Positions 39,601-52,071 of a stretch of 64,000 bases of DNA are shown here, in pieces (within the stretch, counting starts at the first letter, position 1; each line of letters starts with the position of its first letter). The translations under genes were made by a program, and so were the position numbers. Under the pieces are notes generated by a model. That model had not been told where the DNA came from, ran no database searches, and worked only from the letters and a program-made list of their open reading frames with translations. The stretch covers positions 620,001 to 684,000 of the forward strand of contig WTXI01000008.1 in assembly GCA_022376515.1 (NCBI GenBank), read 5' to 3'. Source of the DNA: Lactifluus volemus (Eukaryota > Basidiomycota > Agaricomycetes > Russulales > Russulaceae).

Positions 39601-40381
39601 AGTAGAAGGGGGAAACAACCACATCGTCCAATGGAGCGTTTGCGGAGGCCTTCCCGAAGGCGTAGGCGGCGCGGTGTCAAGGGGGATGGTTGTATCTCCA
39701 GCGCCACTGGGGAGACGGTAGTATCCTGTTCAAGGACCATGGGTGTTCGCGTGGCAGAATGCGCGTCGAGAGACGCCAAGCCTGAGGTCGTCACCTTGAG
39801 AAGAAATTTGGAAAGATGTACAGAAAAAAAGGTATGCCAAGTTTACTTCAAGTCTGCTAGAACCACCCGCCTTTCTATTCAAACCCTTGAGCTCGATCTG
39901 GTCGTCGCGGGTATCAACAACTCTCAGTCGTTTCTGATTTTCATATTGCATGTTAGTCTCGTCGTCGGCTTCATGACCCCCATCAACTAGGCCGTGACTG
40001 TGGCCTGTCGAGGGGCCTGCTCGGCCTGAAGAAGCACCTGGTGACACGTTTACGTAATTTCCAATAGAACTCTCTTTGTCCTGTCTGATGGCAGTGATTC
40101 GTTTTTTCAGGCCACGATAGTCGCTGTCACACGACCAACAGTTTGTGTACGACCCCATGAGACTTAAGCATGAGTTGGCACCTAGACGAGCACGTACATG
40201 TATGCTCGTTTCCATTCCGGTGCCTTTTGGACAGCAATAGCGCATCAGAAAAACTTATACTACATAACACTGAACAAGGAATATACCTGTGCGTTGTCCA
40301 GATACCTATATTTCAGTCGTATGAGAGATCGGGGAATCGAGGATATGAAAAACGACGGAAGTGATACCTGGCAAATTTCAT
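36686..40381 (-). CDS. SPX-EXS phosphate transporter/exporter (SYG1/XPR1 family)
   Basis: Tiny first exons assemble the SPX start exactly. Exon 1 (40381-40368) gives MKFAR. Exon 2 (40305-40287) continues YLDNAQ. Exon 3 (40223-40198) gives APEWKRAYI. Exon 4 (from 40123) gives DYRGLKKRITAIR, the Lys-rich inositol-pyrophosphate site of SPX. Later exons carry the rest of SPX (FFNKFDLEISKVEHFFIERE, 39.5 kb), then HHSSTFRAGLALGLAFPALI of the first membrane segments (38.5 kb). The EXS domain follows, with PFVARFAQSIRRWWD (37.6 kb), LRTWIAALLEVLRRCQWN (37.0 kb) and RLENEHLGNMDQYRITREVP at the C-terminus. Family members sense phosphate and export it across plasma or Golgi membranes. Exons 1-4 were checked in phase; later joins were not all checked. 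Confidence 0.85.
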
Positions 40382-41636
40382 CCTGAACTTGTCGGTGATC
40401 CACAAGTAACAGTACGTAGAGACGAACGAGTTTTGCGCCAGCCTGTATTGGCTATCGGCTAAACACCACATCTCCGGTCACGGGTCTTTTTTTTTTTGAA
40501 ATATATACAAATAACAAAGACACGCTCGACTACGCAAACTACAGCCTGGGGTGTGAGGGGGAGGCAGAGGTGTGGTCATGGTTCTAGGTCCAGGGGGTGC
40601 GGCGGGCGGTGACGGGGTGTGGTGGAAGGATCGGCAGAGCTTAGCCGTGGTCCTCTGGGGATTGCCTGGGGCGAGAGAATTTGACGAGGGCTTCGCCACT
40701 TCGCCCCCAATGCGGGTGCCGAAGATGATCCGGTCACGGGTCCAGACCAATTTTACCCACGGCCATCAGGTCTTGAAGCCGAAAAGCAACCAAATGAAAA
40801 TTTACTACTCAGACAATTTCCGCGGGCCAAGCCAAATGTCATATGTACTGTACTTGAACCATATGCAAAGGTTTCCGAATAGCTATATATCTCGCTGTTT
40901 GGAATCAAGACGTAGCTTGTTTGAATTATTAATAAAGTATTTTTTTTTATTCGCTTTTTCGCGCTTGTGCAAGAAAAATGTGGATGCAAGTGCTAGGATT
41001 TCTGCCAGTGATCATAAGTGTTGCTGCGAAGGTTGGTATTTCCCTCGTCGACTCATTTATACGCTAAGACCAAACCTACTCGCGTTAACACCAATCCACG
41101 CTGCCCAGCCCCGAGTTCCGAGTCCCTTTATCAAAGTGATAGTGATCGAAACAGCACTAATGCCACGACTGCATTTTGCCCAGATACACACCAGCCACTG
41201 GCAGTACCCGTGGGCCCGGGATCCTACAAGTAGAATACACCGTGAGACATTGTTTTTCGTTACTATGGCCTCATACCATCTCACCGTTGCCACTTCCACC
41301 AAGACGTCGTGAAGATACACTTCTGAAACAGCTGCCAGTGTACTTCAACCAATAAAAAGGTGAATACTACTACCTCAGCCATACTAGTACCAGTATCTCA
41401 TTTATTGGCATCGACCACTTACAATCTTACCATGGCTCCCTGCTTTGCTTTGTTGATCTCTTATTGTCCTGTCTGTCTGCTGTGCACATCACCTGATGCC
41501 TACGCGTCTATCGTCTATATCTGGTATTATTCGTGTGGACACGAGGCAGTACAGATAAACATCATAGGGTTCCCCCCTTTGCAATAGCTTCTCTCTGAAT
41601 CATCCCAGCGTGAACCAGCTCCTTACGGTTACCCCA
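40382..41636. other. Intergenic region including 5' border of the NLR-RRM tandem array
   Basis: A poly-T run near 40488 and a minus-strand ORF at 40478-40750 could mark the 3' end of an unknown gene, but I see no motif. From about 40775 onward the sequence is homologous to 47155-48055 (shared GCCGAAAAGCAA and ACTACTCAGACAATTT), so the tandem unit starts near here. Confidence 0.5.
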
Positions 41637-44600
41637 ATGTCTCAGACGCCCTCAACGGCTGCCCCATCTTCCTCCTCTAATTTCCGATCTATTCTCGTTG
41701 CTGCATTGGAGGATTATAAAAAAAAAACCAAGAATGACCTTCTCCAACATGGACTCACAGACCAACTGGAACGTTGTGAGTCTGCTGGTGCTATTCTCGA
41801 TGCGCTCGACAAGCAGTTCCACATCCAACAATTCGTTCAATCTCAAGTCGGCAGTAAGAGCCTCAAACAGTGGCTAAGTGCTACCGCTACCGTCCTCTGT
41901 GCATTTTCTTCAGCCCTTGGACAGGGCATTGGCCTGGTAATCCTCCATTGGTCCCGTCATCAACGATTAGCACTCTAATCTTTCGTTTCACAGGCCTTCT
42001 CTCCTGCGAAGATCATTTTTGCGGGAATCGGCGTCCTTTTCATAGTGTGTATCTTTCCTTGATTCGTACAGTTGGTCCTGACACGGAAGTGTGTCAGGCG
42101 GTTAGGGATGTTAACGCAAGTGGAGATGTACTCGTTGGCCTCTTCTCGCGCATTGAGAACTGCTTTAAGCGCTTCGAGACGTATGCTCAAGCTCGACTGC
42201 CTGATTCAATGAGGGAATTCATGGTAAAGATGATGGTTGAGGTACTTGGAATTCTTGCTACTGCAACAAAAGCAATCAAGCAGCGATGGATCAGTGAGTG
42301 ACTCGGAATACTTACGCACAGGTTGAACCTAATTGATCATCTTCAGAGAAATATCTGAAGACCTTGATCGGAAGGACAGATATCGAAGATGCGCTGAAGA
42401 AGCTTGAAAAGCTCTCAAGTGATGAGGCTCTGGTCGTAGCTGCGCAAATCCTGAAAGCTACCCACGACGTCAAAGAGAGAGTAAACGAGGTCGTCAATAG
42501 TGCGCAGGACACCTTCTAACTATTCACTAACTATCCTTAACATTAACTCTTTTAGTCGGAAGAGAGACAGCTGTAGCGGTGCATCGAATTGAGGATCATC
42601 TGGGTGGGCCCTCACGTTCGTCATCTCCCAACCTGTCTGCGGTCCGCTAGAGAAGCTCACACATCCACAGGAGATGAGGCCAGGGAGAAACTCCAACGAT
42701 GGCTAGATCCCCCAGATCCATCTATCAATTATAACGTCGCACGCGACATTCACCACCATGGCACTGCCACGTGGTTCACTCGAGGCGAAACTTTTGACCA
42801 TTGGAAATCATCAGGTTCAGAATCCTTCTTATGGATTCACGGAAAGGGTATATATCTTCTGTCTTTGATGTGTTAGCTATCACTAATGCTCTCTGTCGGG
42901 CTTGGTAGCCGGATCTGGCAAAAGTATACTTAGGTATTTTATTACCTGACCTTTCGCATCCCGGGAAACTCATATTTTGGTCAAGTTCTTCAATCATCCA
43001 GGAGACAAAGTATCTCTCGAAAGACAAAGAATCGTGCACAATCTTCTTCTTCTTTGACTTCAGGGACGAGGCGAAACAAACATCCCGCGCTTTACTGTCA
43101 TCATTTGTCGCCCAACTATGCGATCAATCTGATTCATTCTTCAAACACACTTTCGGCCTATATTCCGCAAAAGGAAGTTCTAAACAACAGCCCAGTGAGG
43201 ACATGCTGTTGCAATGCCTCAAAGACGTGATTTCGGGTTCCGGCCAAGTCCCTATCTACGTCACCATCGATGCTCTGGACGAATGTCCTAACATTTCGAA
43301 GGAGATTGGTGTGCCACCCCCACGTCGAAAGGCCTTGCAGATTGTGAAGGAGCTTGTTGAACTACACAATCCTAACTTGCATTTATGTGTAGCAAGTCGT
43401 CCTGAGGCCGACATCCAAGGTGTCCTTGAACCATTGGCATGTTTCAAGGTTTCTCTTCATGACCAAGATGGACAGAATGAGGATATTTCTGAATATGTGC
43501 GCTCTGTGATTTATTCGGACGAAGAACAGGAGATGAAGAGATGGAGACCGGAGATAAAAGAGCTTGCTTTCAAGACATTATCTGAGAAGGCCGACGGAAT
43601 GTATGAGTATTCCTTCATATTCATGACATTTATTCAGACTGTCCGTAGGTTTCGTTGGGTTTCGTGTCAACTGGAAGCGCTACGGAATTGCCTTGCGCGG
43701 AATGTCGAGCGTGTGCTCAGAGAATTGCCGAAATCCCTGGACGAAACATACATACGTGTGCTGGAGGGAATCGATGAAGCAAACAGAGATGATGTCCATC
43801 GTCTCTTGCAATGTCTTGTGGTCTCATTTCGGCCCCTCAATGTCAAGGAACTTGCCGAGATCCTCGCGATTGACTTCGAGGATGCGGAGGGAATCCCAAT
43901 GTTGAAGCCGGATTGGCGGTGGGAAGATCAAGAGAGAGGGCTTAAAGCAGCATGCTCAAGTTTAATCACCATCATTGAACCCAGATCAAGTTCAAGTGGG
44001 CTAGCACAGTGCCGAGTCGTGCAGTTCTCGCACTTTTCGGTGAAAGAGTTTCTGACTTCGCCTCGCCTCGCTTGTTCAAGTCGAGATGTCTCACGGTATC
44101 ATATTTCCCTCGAACCTGCCCATACAGTGCTCGCACAAGCCTGTTTAGGCGTCCTGCTCCGCTTGGATGACAGGCATGCCCAAGAAAGGGATAAATGGGG
44201 TAAAGTACTTCCTATCCCTGGCTTTCCACTGGCAGATTACGCTGCTCGGCATTGGGTCACACATGCCAAATACGAGAATGTGTCGTCATACGTGTCGAAT
44301 GGGATGAAATATCTCTTTGACCCTGAAAAACCCCACTTTTTGGCGTGGACTCGGATCACTGGCAATTTTTTCGACTTTTTCGTAAACGGACCTTTACCCG
44401 ACTCGGAATCTCTTCAGGATTTCGGGTTATCAAACTTCGAAATAGAACGGACAGTTGAATGGTCGCCCCTATACCACGCCTCGCTCTGTGGATTTCATGA
44501 CCTGGTAGAACACCTCATTTTCAAGTGTCCCCAATATGTTAATGCCGTTAGTCGTGGTTACTACCGGACACCATTATTTGCGGCATTGGCGAAGAATCAC

Positions 44601-45167
44601 ATCCAAATCTCGCGGTTACTCCGTCAGCACGGTGCAGAAGTGGATATTCGAGGATCCCAAAAGCAGACTGCACTGCACTGCGCGTCGTTCTATGAAAATC
44701 ACCAATTGGTACAGTCGCTCCTTCGCTATGGTGCAGATCCGAATGTCCGAGATATCTTGGACCAAACTCCACTGCACTCGGCAATCGAGGGTGGGAACCC
44801 CGACGTGGCTCGGATACTACTCGAGCTCAATGCTGATGCCAATGTTCGGAATTGCGACGACTGGACGCCATTACGCGACGCATCGCAGCGTGATCGCTTC
44901 GGTATGGATCAAGCATTACCTGTACGCCGTATAGATGTGAACGCAAGGGATATCTATGGGAATACCCCGTTACATCAAGCGGCCTCTCCCAGGGGCCCGG
45001 GGGATCGGACTCGGAGGTTCGACGCCGCACGTGTATTGTTGGAGCATGGTGCAGACACAGAGGCCGAGGACACCTTCGGCAGCACTCCATTTCAACTTGC
45101 GTCATTGCGGAGCGATGCTAAATTAATGGAATTGCTGTTAGAATATGGTGCCAAGGGAAAATCGTAG
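41637..45167 (+). CDS. Goodbye-NACHT-ankyrin STAND receptor (fungal NLR), copy 1
   Basis: Exon 1 (41637-41936) starts MSQTPSTAAPSSSSNF and opens the Goodbye domain (LVAALEDYKKKTKNDLL, AILDALDKQF). Exons at 41994, 42072-42293 and 42347-42499 continue it (FSPAKIIFAGIGVLFI, ASGDVLVGLFSRIENCFKRF, TDIEDALKKLEKLSSDEA). The NACHT domain follows, with a P-loop split by introns (GK-AGSGKSIL; exon 42909-42933). Walker B is IYVTIDALDECPN (43255-43290). Winged-helix-like and linker regions come next. At least five ankyrin repeats (RTPLFAALAKNHIQISRLL to the C-terminus) end at TAG 45165-45167. STAND NLRs are signalling ATPases; ankyrin repeats are the presumed ligand sensor. One join near 42610-42660 is unclear in all copies. 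No nonsense mutation was seen in the long last exon (from ~43000). Confidence 0.85.
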
Positions 45168-45639
45168 TGGCCATTGATAGTAGATCTACTCTACTACTAC
45201 TAGTACTAGCACGCCCAAAGATATGTATGGACCCTACCTTTCCTTCGCGTCAATTTTCTATTACTATGTTCTTGGTTAAGTTTGGCTGGCGACATAGTCG
45301 GAGTTGACTTGGACTCGGAGAGGTAACGTATCAGACCATGGGTTCCCACCAATGTCGAAAACCGAACAGCCCAATGACGTGTTGAACATATATTGCTAGT
45401 GAGAGCCTGAGTGGACTCCTCTCTTTCAAAGTGGTGAACATTACAAAGTCATGGTACAGCAAAATTTTCCCACATCATGATCATCCCAGTGGTATGTCAT
45501 AAAGATAACATCAAATCAGCTCAAAATGGAGGGCCTCAAACTATATACTCGACGCAGATAATAACTAGCTACAAAAAGTGGGTGATGAACACACAGCACA
45601 AAAAAAAGCCACCAAAAAAAGGGATAAAAGAAAAAAGAT
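45168..45639. other. Convergent intergenic region of unit 1
   Basis: Conserved in units 2 (51606-52071) and 3 (63339-63819), with landmarks CTACTACTAGTACTAGCAC and TATATACTCGACGCAGATAA. It holds the facing 3' ends of NLR and RRM genes. No ORF. Confidence 0.6.
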
Positions 45640-46516
45640 TCACCTCGCATAAGGGTGGTATTCGTGTTGTCCACGATTCGTGATCTGAGCAGGCCCCGGG
45701 CCTTGATTCATCCCCGGACGACCCCCCCGTCCTGCACCTCCCCCCATCATACCGCCTATATTCTGCCTCATGCCCATACCCCCCATGCCTCCTCCAGCTC
45801 CAGCCATCGCAGCAGCAGCAGCCGCTCCCATCCCTCCTCCCGCGGCCATACCTCCAGCCATACCCCCGCCGCTGGCACCGATCGGGCCCATCCCGAGACG
45901 CATCCCACCGACACCGCCACCCATACCCATGTTACCAGCCATGCTGCCAGCGGTCGCCGCCCCCATCGGTGTCATACCAGCTACGCCGGCGCCACTCATT
46001 CCGCCCATTCCGCCCATACCAAATCGGCCCATACCCATACCCATGCCCATGCCTCCCCCCATCATGGCCCCATATGGCGTGCCCACCCCGTTCATCATGC
46101 GTTGATATATCATGGACATATCGCCCGCACCCGTGTTGTTCATGGCCATAAAAGGCATACTACCGCCCATCGCAGCAGGATGACGGCAGCCTGACCGGGG
46201 TTGAAGTCGTTGCCCGGTGAGGCGACCTTATATCGTTGTTGATCACGCTGGCTACGTGGTTGTGCCGTCTTTACTTCAATCTGAATCGAGAGATCAGACT
46301 GGGTATACATAAAGATAAAAAGGGGAACAAGTACCTGCTTGTCATCGAGGATGAGTCCCAGCTTGCTCACAAGCTGAGATTTGTTGTTGTCCTTAAACGT
46401 AACAAACCCGAATCCTTCGATCGGCCCGTCTCGCAAATCGACATGAGTCACATGACCGTGGCATCGACCACCTTTCCGAAGCTGGTGAAGAAATTGCGCG
46501 TCGATTCATGCTTCAA
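45640..46516 (-). pseudogene. RRM (hnRNP-type) RNA-binding protein, 5'-truncated, unit 1
   Basis: Contains the Gly/Met-rich C-terminal domain (GGMGGMSGAGVAGM; end HEYHPYAR) and part of RRM2 (IEGFGFVTFKDN, KLGLILDDKQ, IEVKTAQPRSQRDQQ). RRM2 carries a ~10 bp duplication (TCATGTGACTCATG near 46440-46455) and a one-base loss just after it, against unit 2. Homology breaks near 46516, inside RRM2, where an NLR fragment begins. The first RRM and the N-terminus are missing. Confidence 0.8.
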
Positions 46517-46529
46517 AGTTCAAACTCCT

Positions 46530-47065
46530 TTTCGACATGTACTCTGCATATAGCCATAGAAAACAGCAGCCCAGTGAGGATGTGCTTTTACAATGCCTCA
46601 ACGACATGAATGTGGGTTCAGGACAAGTTTCCTATTTACGTTATCGTCAATGCTCTGGATGAACACCCCGACATTTCGAAAAGGATCGGCCTGCCACGTC
46701 CACGTCGAAAGGCCTTGCAGATTGTGAAGGAACTTGTCAAACTGCGCCGTTAAAGCTTCTATATATGCGTAATAAGTCACGGACATCCGAACATCCGAAG
46801 TGTGCTCGAGCCTTGCGTATTTCAACCGTTCTCTTCATAATCAAGATGGGCAGAAGGAGGATATTTCTCACTACCTACGCTCCGTGATCTATTCAGACAA
46901 GGAACAGGAGATGAAGAGATAGAGGCCAGAGGTTAAGGAACATAACATGTTATCATGGCATTATCTTGAGAAGGACGATGGAATGTGTGTGCAACGTTCC
47001 TTCATATTCATGATATGTACTCAGACAGTCACCTATGTTTCGCTGGGTTGTGTGTGAACTGGCAT
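46530..47065 (+). pseudogene. NLR NACHT-region fragment
   Basis: Aligns with 43150-43680 of NLR copy 1 (shared CAGCAGCCCAGTGAGGA, CGTCGAAAGGCCTTGCAGAT, CAGGAGATGAAGAGAT) but with many indels and stops, for example TAG after GAAGAGA. It is a decayed internal piece fused to the broken RRM gene. Confidence 0.8.
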
Positions 47066-47154
47066 GCCCGTGAGTTCAGAAGTAATAAACCACATCATGA
47101 ATTCTTCATTCCTTTTCTGCGCTTTTCGGCATATTATGAATATCGGAGGAAGTC

Positions 47155-48055
47155 AAAAAGCCGAAAAGCAATCAAACGAAAATTTACTACTCAGACAATT
47201 TTCGCGGGCCAAGCCAAATGTCTTACTTAGAACTTATTCAAATATTTCCGAATAGTTTTATAGATCATTTACTCGCTGCTTCGAATTGAGGCATAGCTTC
47301 TCCGAATTAAAGTGGTTTTTCGCTTTTTGGCGCTTGTTCCGCTTGTGCAAGCGGCAGTACTAAGATTTCTCCTAAGTGGTGATGCTTGCGCGGCGGAGGT
47401 TGGTATCCCCCTCGTCGACTATTTCACACGCTAAGACCAAACCTACTCGCGTTAACACCAATCCACGCTGCCCGGCCCCGAGTTCCTTTTCCCTTGGCAG
47501 TCCATCAAAGTGATAGTGATCGAAACATCGCTAACACCACGACCGCATTTCTCCTAGATACATACCATTGACAGCCACTGGCAGTACTCGCGGGCCCAGA
47601 ATCCAACTCCTACCAGTAGCATACAGCGTGGAACGGTGTTTTTCGTTAGTATATGAACTTCAGCGTTCCACCAAGACGTCGTGAAGATACACTTCTGAAA
47701 CAGCTGTTTAGTGACAAATAGTATCGCTTTAGAAGCTCTTTAGAGGCCTCTAAAAGTGGTCTAACGGTGATAAATTAGAGGTATTTAGAGGGGGGTTAGT
47801 TAAAATCGATAATATTGGGAATTTAGAGCTAATTAGCCGATTTTAGCACTTGAGGATTTTCCTGATGCCGCCACTTGCGTGTGCGCATTACCTGATGCCT
47901 AGGCGTCTATCGTCTATATCTGGTGTTATTTGTGCAGACACGAGGCTGCGTCCGAGTCGAGGCAGCACAGGTGAATGTCATAGGGTTCCCCCATTTACCA
48001 TAGCTTCTCTCCGAATCTCCCTACCGTGAACCAGTAGTTCCTTACGGCTAGCCCA
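47155..48055. repeat. 5' border region of unit 2
   Basis: Homologous to 40775-41636. It contains an extra ~150 bp AT-rich segment (about 47709-47860) that unit 1 lacks, with the 16 bp palindrome TTTAGAGGCCTCTAAA at 47739-47754. The same segment precedes unit 3 and is the site where the hAT-like element inserted. Confidence 0.7.
47709..47860. mobile_element. AT-rich insertion with central palindrome (possible MITE)
   Basis: Unit 1 is contiguous across this point (GAAACAGCTG near 41326-41335). Units 2 and 3 carry the segment with TTTAGAGGCCTCTAAA and GGGGTTAGTTAAAAT. Its ends are not clear inverted repeats, so the element class is unknown. Confidence 0.4.
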
Positions 48056-51000
48056 ATGTCTCAGACGCCCCCAATGGCTGCCCCGTCTTCCTCCTCTAAT
48101 TTCCGATCTATTCTCGTTGCTGCATTGGAGGATTATAAGGATAAAACCAAGAATGACCTTCTCCAACATGGACTCACAGACCAACTGGAACATTGTGAGT
48201 CTGCTGGCGCTATTCTCGATGCGCTCGACAAGCAGTTCCACATCCAACAATTCATTCAATCTCAAGTCGGCAGTAAGGGCCTCAAACAGTGGCTAAGTGC
48301 CACCGCTACCGTCCTCTGTGCATTTTCTTCAGCCCTTGGACAGTGCATTGGCCTGGTAATCCTCTATTGGTCCCGTCATCAACGATTAGCACTCTAATCT
48401 TTCGTTTCACAGGCCTTTTCTCCTGCGAAGATCATTTTCTCAGGGATCGGTGTTCTTTTCATAGTGCGTAATTTTCCTTGATTGATGCAGATCAGCAGAG
48501 GGCCTGACACGGAAGTGTGTCAGGCGGTTAGGGATGTTAACGCAAGCGGAGATGTACTCGTTGGCCTCTTCTCGCGCATTGAGAACTGCTTTAAGCGATT
48601 CGAGATGTATGCTCAAGCTCGACTGCCTGATTCAATGAAGGAGTTCATGGTAAAGATGATGGTTGAGGTACTTGGAGTTCTTGCTACTGCAACAAAAGCA
48701 ATCAAGCAGCGATGGATCAGTGAGTGACTCGGAATACTTACGCACAGGTTGTTCCTAATTGATCATCTTCAGAGAAATATCTGAAGACCCTGATCGGAAG
48801 GACAGATATCGAAGATGCGCTGAAGAAGCTTGAAAAGCTTTCAAGTGATGAGGGTCTGATGGCAATTGCACAAATCCTGAAAGTTGCCCACGACGTCGAT
48901 GACCAAGTGATGGTCGTCACAGAGAGAGTAAACGAGGTCGTCCATGGTGCGCAGGACACCTAACTACTCACTAACTATCCTTAACATTCATGCTCCTAGT
49001 CGGAAGAGAGACAGTTGTAGCGGTGCATCGAATCGAGGATCATCTACATGGTCTCTCACGTACGTCATCTCCTACTAGTAACCTATCTCCAGTCCGCTAG
49101 AGAAGCTCACTCATCCACAGGAGATGATGCCAGGGAGAAACTCCAACGATGGCTAGATCCTCCGGATCCATATATCAATTATAACGTCGCACGCGACATT
49201 CACCACAATGGCACTGCCACGTGGTTCACTCAAGGCGAAATTTTTGACCGTTGGAAATCATCAGGTTCAGAATCCTTCTTATGGATTCACGGAAACGGTA
49301 TATATCTTCTGTCTTTGATGTGTTAGCTGTCACTAATGCTCTTTGTCGGGCTTGGTAGCCGGATCTGGGAAAAGTATACTTAGGTATTTTATTCACTGAC
49401 CTTCCGCATCCCGAGAAACTCATATTTTGGTCAAGTTCTTCAATCATCCAGGAGACAAAGCATCTCTCGAACGACAAAGAATCGTGCACAATCTTCTTCT
49501 TTTTTGACTTCAGGGACGAGGCGAAACAAACATCCCGTGCTTTACTTTCATCATTTGTCGCCCAACTATGCGATCAATCTGATTCATGCTTCAAACACAT
49601 TTTCGGCCTATATTCCGCAAAAGGAAGTGCTAAACAGCAGCCCAGTGAGGACACGCTGTTGAAATGCCTCAAAGACGTGATTTCGGGTTCCGGCCAAGTC
49701 CCTATCTACGTCACCATCGATGCTCTGGACGAATGTCCTAACATTTCGAAGGAGATTGGGGTGCCACCCCCACGTCGAAAGGCCTTGCAGATTGTGAAGG
49801 AGCTTGTTGAACTACACTGTCCCAACTTGCATTTATGTGTAACAAGTCGTCCTGAGGCCGACATCCAAAGTGTCCTTGAACCATTGGCGTATTTCAAGGT
49901 TTCTCTTCATGACCAAGATGGACAGAAGGAGGACATTTCTGAATATGTGCGCTCTGTGATCTATTCGGACGAAGAACGGGAGATGAAGAGATGGAGACCG
50001 GAGATAAAAGAGCTTGCTTTCAAGACATTATCTGAGAAGGCCGACGGAATGTATGGGTCTCCCTTCATATTCATGACATTTATTTAGACTGTCTGTAGGT
50101 TTCGTTGGGTTTCGTGTCAACTGGAAGCGCTACGGAATTGCCTTGCGCGGAATGTCGAGCGTGTGCTCGGAGAATTGCCGAAATCCCTGGACGAAACATA
50201 CATGCGTTTGCTGGAGGGAATCGATGAGGCAAACAGAGACGACGTCTATCGTCTGTTGCAATGTCTTGTGGTGGCGATTCGTCCCCTCACTGTCGAGGAA
50301 CTTTCCGAGATCCTCGCGATTGACTTCGAGGATGCGGAGGGAATCCCAATGTTGAAGCCGGATTGGCGGTGGGAGGATCAAGAGAGAGGGCTTAAAGCAG
50401 CATGTTCAAGTTTAATCACCATTACTTGGCCCAGATCAAGTTCAAGTTGGCTAGTACGAGTTGTGCAGTTCTCGCACTTTTCGGTGAAAGAGTTTCTGAC
50501 TTCGCCTCGCCTCGCTTGTTCAAGTCGAGATGCCTCACGGTATCATATTTCCCTCGAACCCGCCCATACAGTGCTCGCACAAGCCTGTTTAGGCGTCCTG
50601 CTGCGCTTCGATGACAGGCATGTCCAAGAAACGGATGATTGGGGTATAGCACTTCCTATCCTTAGCTCTCCACTGGGACATTACGCTGCTCGGCATTGGG
50701 TCACACATGCTCAGTTCGAGAATGTGTCGTCATACGTGTTGAATGGGATGAAATATCTCTTTGACCCTGAAAAACCGCACTTTTTGGCGTGGACTCGGAT
50801 CATTAACAATTTTTTCGACTTGCCCATAAACGAAGTTAACGGACGTTTACCCGACTCGGAATCTCAGGATTTCGGGTTTTCAAACTTCAAATCAGAACGG
50901 ACAATTGAATGGTCGCCCCTATACCACGCCTCGCACTATGGATTTCATGACCTGGTAGAACACCTCATTTTCAAGTGTCCCCAACATGTTAATGCCGTTA

Positions 51001-51605
51001 GTCGTGGTTTCTACCGGACACCACTATTTGCAGCATTGGCGAATAATCACATCCAAATTTCGCGGTTACTCCGTCAGCACGGTGCAGAACTGGAAATTCG
51101 AGGATGCCTAAAGCAGACTGCACTGCACCTCGCATCGTTCTATGGAAATCGCCAATGGGTACAGTCGCTCCTTAGCTATGGTGCAGATCCAAACGTCCGG
51201 GCTATCGGGGACCAAACTCCACTGCACTCGGCAATCGAGGGTGGGAACCCCAACGTGGTTCGGATACTACTCGAGCTCAATGCTGATGCCAATGTTCGGA
51301 ATTGCGACGACCGGGCGCCATTACGCGACACATCGCAGCGTGATCGCTTCGGTATGGATGAAGCATTACCTGTACGCCGTATAGATGTGAACGCAAGGGA
51401 TATGTTTGGGAGAACCCCGTTACATCTAGCGGCCTCTATGTGGGGGAATTGGATACCCGACGCCGCACGTGTATTGCTGGAGCATGGTGCAGACACAGAG
51501 GCTGAGGACACCTCCGGCCGCACTCCATTCCAACTTGCGTCATTGCGGAGCCATGTTAAATTAATGGAATTACTGATAGAATATGGTGCCAAGGGAAAAT
51601 CGTAG
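48056..51605 (+). pseudogene. Goodbye-NACHT-ankyrin NLR, copy 2, with premature stop
   Basis: Colinear with copy 1: start MSQTPPMAAPSSSSNF at 48056, Goodbye domain, intact P-loop exon (GCCGGATCTGGGAAAAG) and Walker B IYVTIDALDECPN. At 50085-50087 the frame reads TAG where copies 1 and 3 read CAG (FMTFIQTV), ending the protein about 140 codons into the NACHT-containing exon. The frame reopens right after and stays open through all ankyrin repeats to 51605. A short Goodbye-NACHT product is possible, but the receptor part would be lost. Confidence 0.85.
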
Positions 51606-52071
51606 TGGCCATTGATAGTAGATCTACTCTACTAGTAGTAGTACTAGCACACCCAAAGATATGTATGGATCCTACCTTTCCTTCGCGTCAAATTTCTATT
51701 AGTATGTTTTTAGTTAAGTTTGGCTGGCGACATAGTCGGAGTTGACTTGGACTCGGTGAGGCAACGTATCAGACCCATGGGTTCCCACCAATGTCGAAAA
51801 CCGATCAACCCTATGACGTGATGAACATATATTGCTAGTGAGAGCCTGAGAGGCCTTCTCTCTTTCAAAGTGGTACGAAGTCGTTGTAGTACAGTACAAT
51901 CTTCTCACATCATCCCAATGCGGTATGTCATAAAGATAACATCAAATTAGCTCAAAATGGAAGGCCTCAAACTATATACTCGACGCAGATAATAACTAGC
52001 TACAAAAAGTGGGTGATGAACACACAGCACAAAAAAAAAAGCCACCAAAAAATGGGATAAAATAAAAAGAT

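Noticed and set aside
40572..41312. Plus-strand ORF of 246 aa
   Set aside because: No recognisable domain, and its second half covers repeat-unit border sequence that is not open in unit 2.
45655..46194. Plus-strand His/Ser/Thr-rich and Pro/Ile-rich ORFs (also 52087-52563)
   Set aside because: They are shadows of the Gly/Met-rich coding region of the RRM gene on the other strand.
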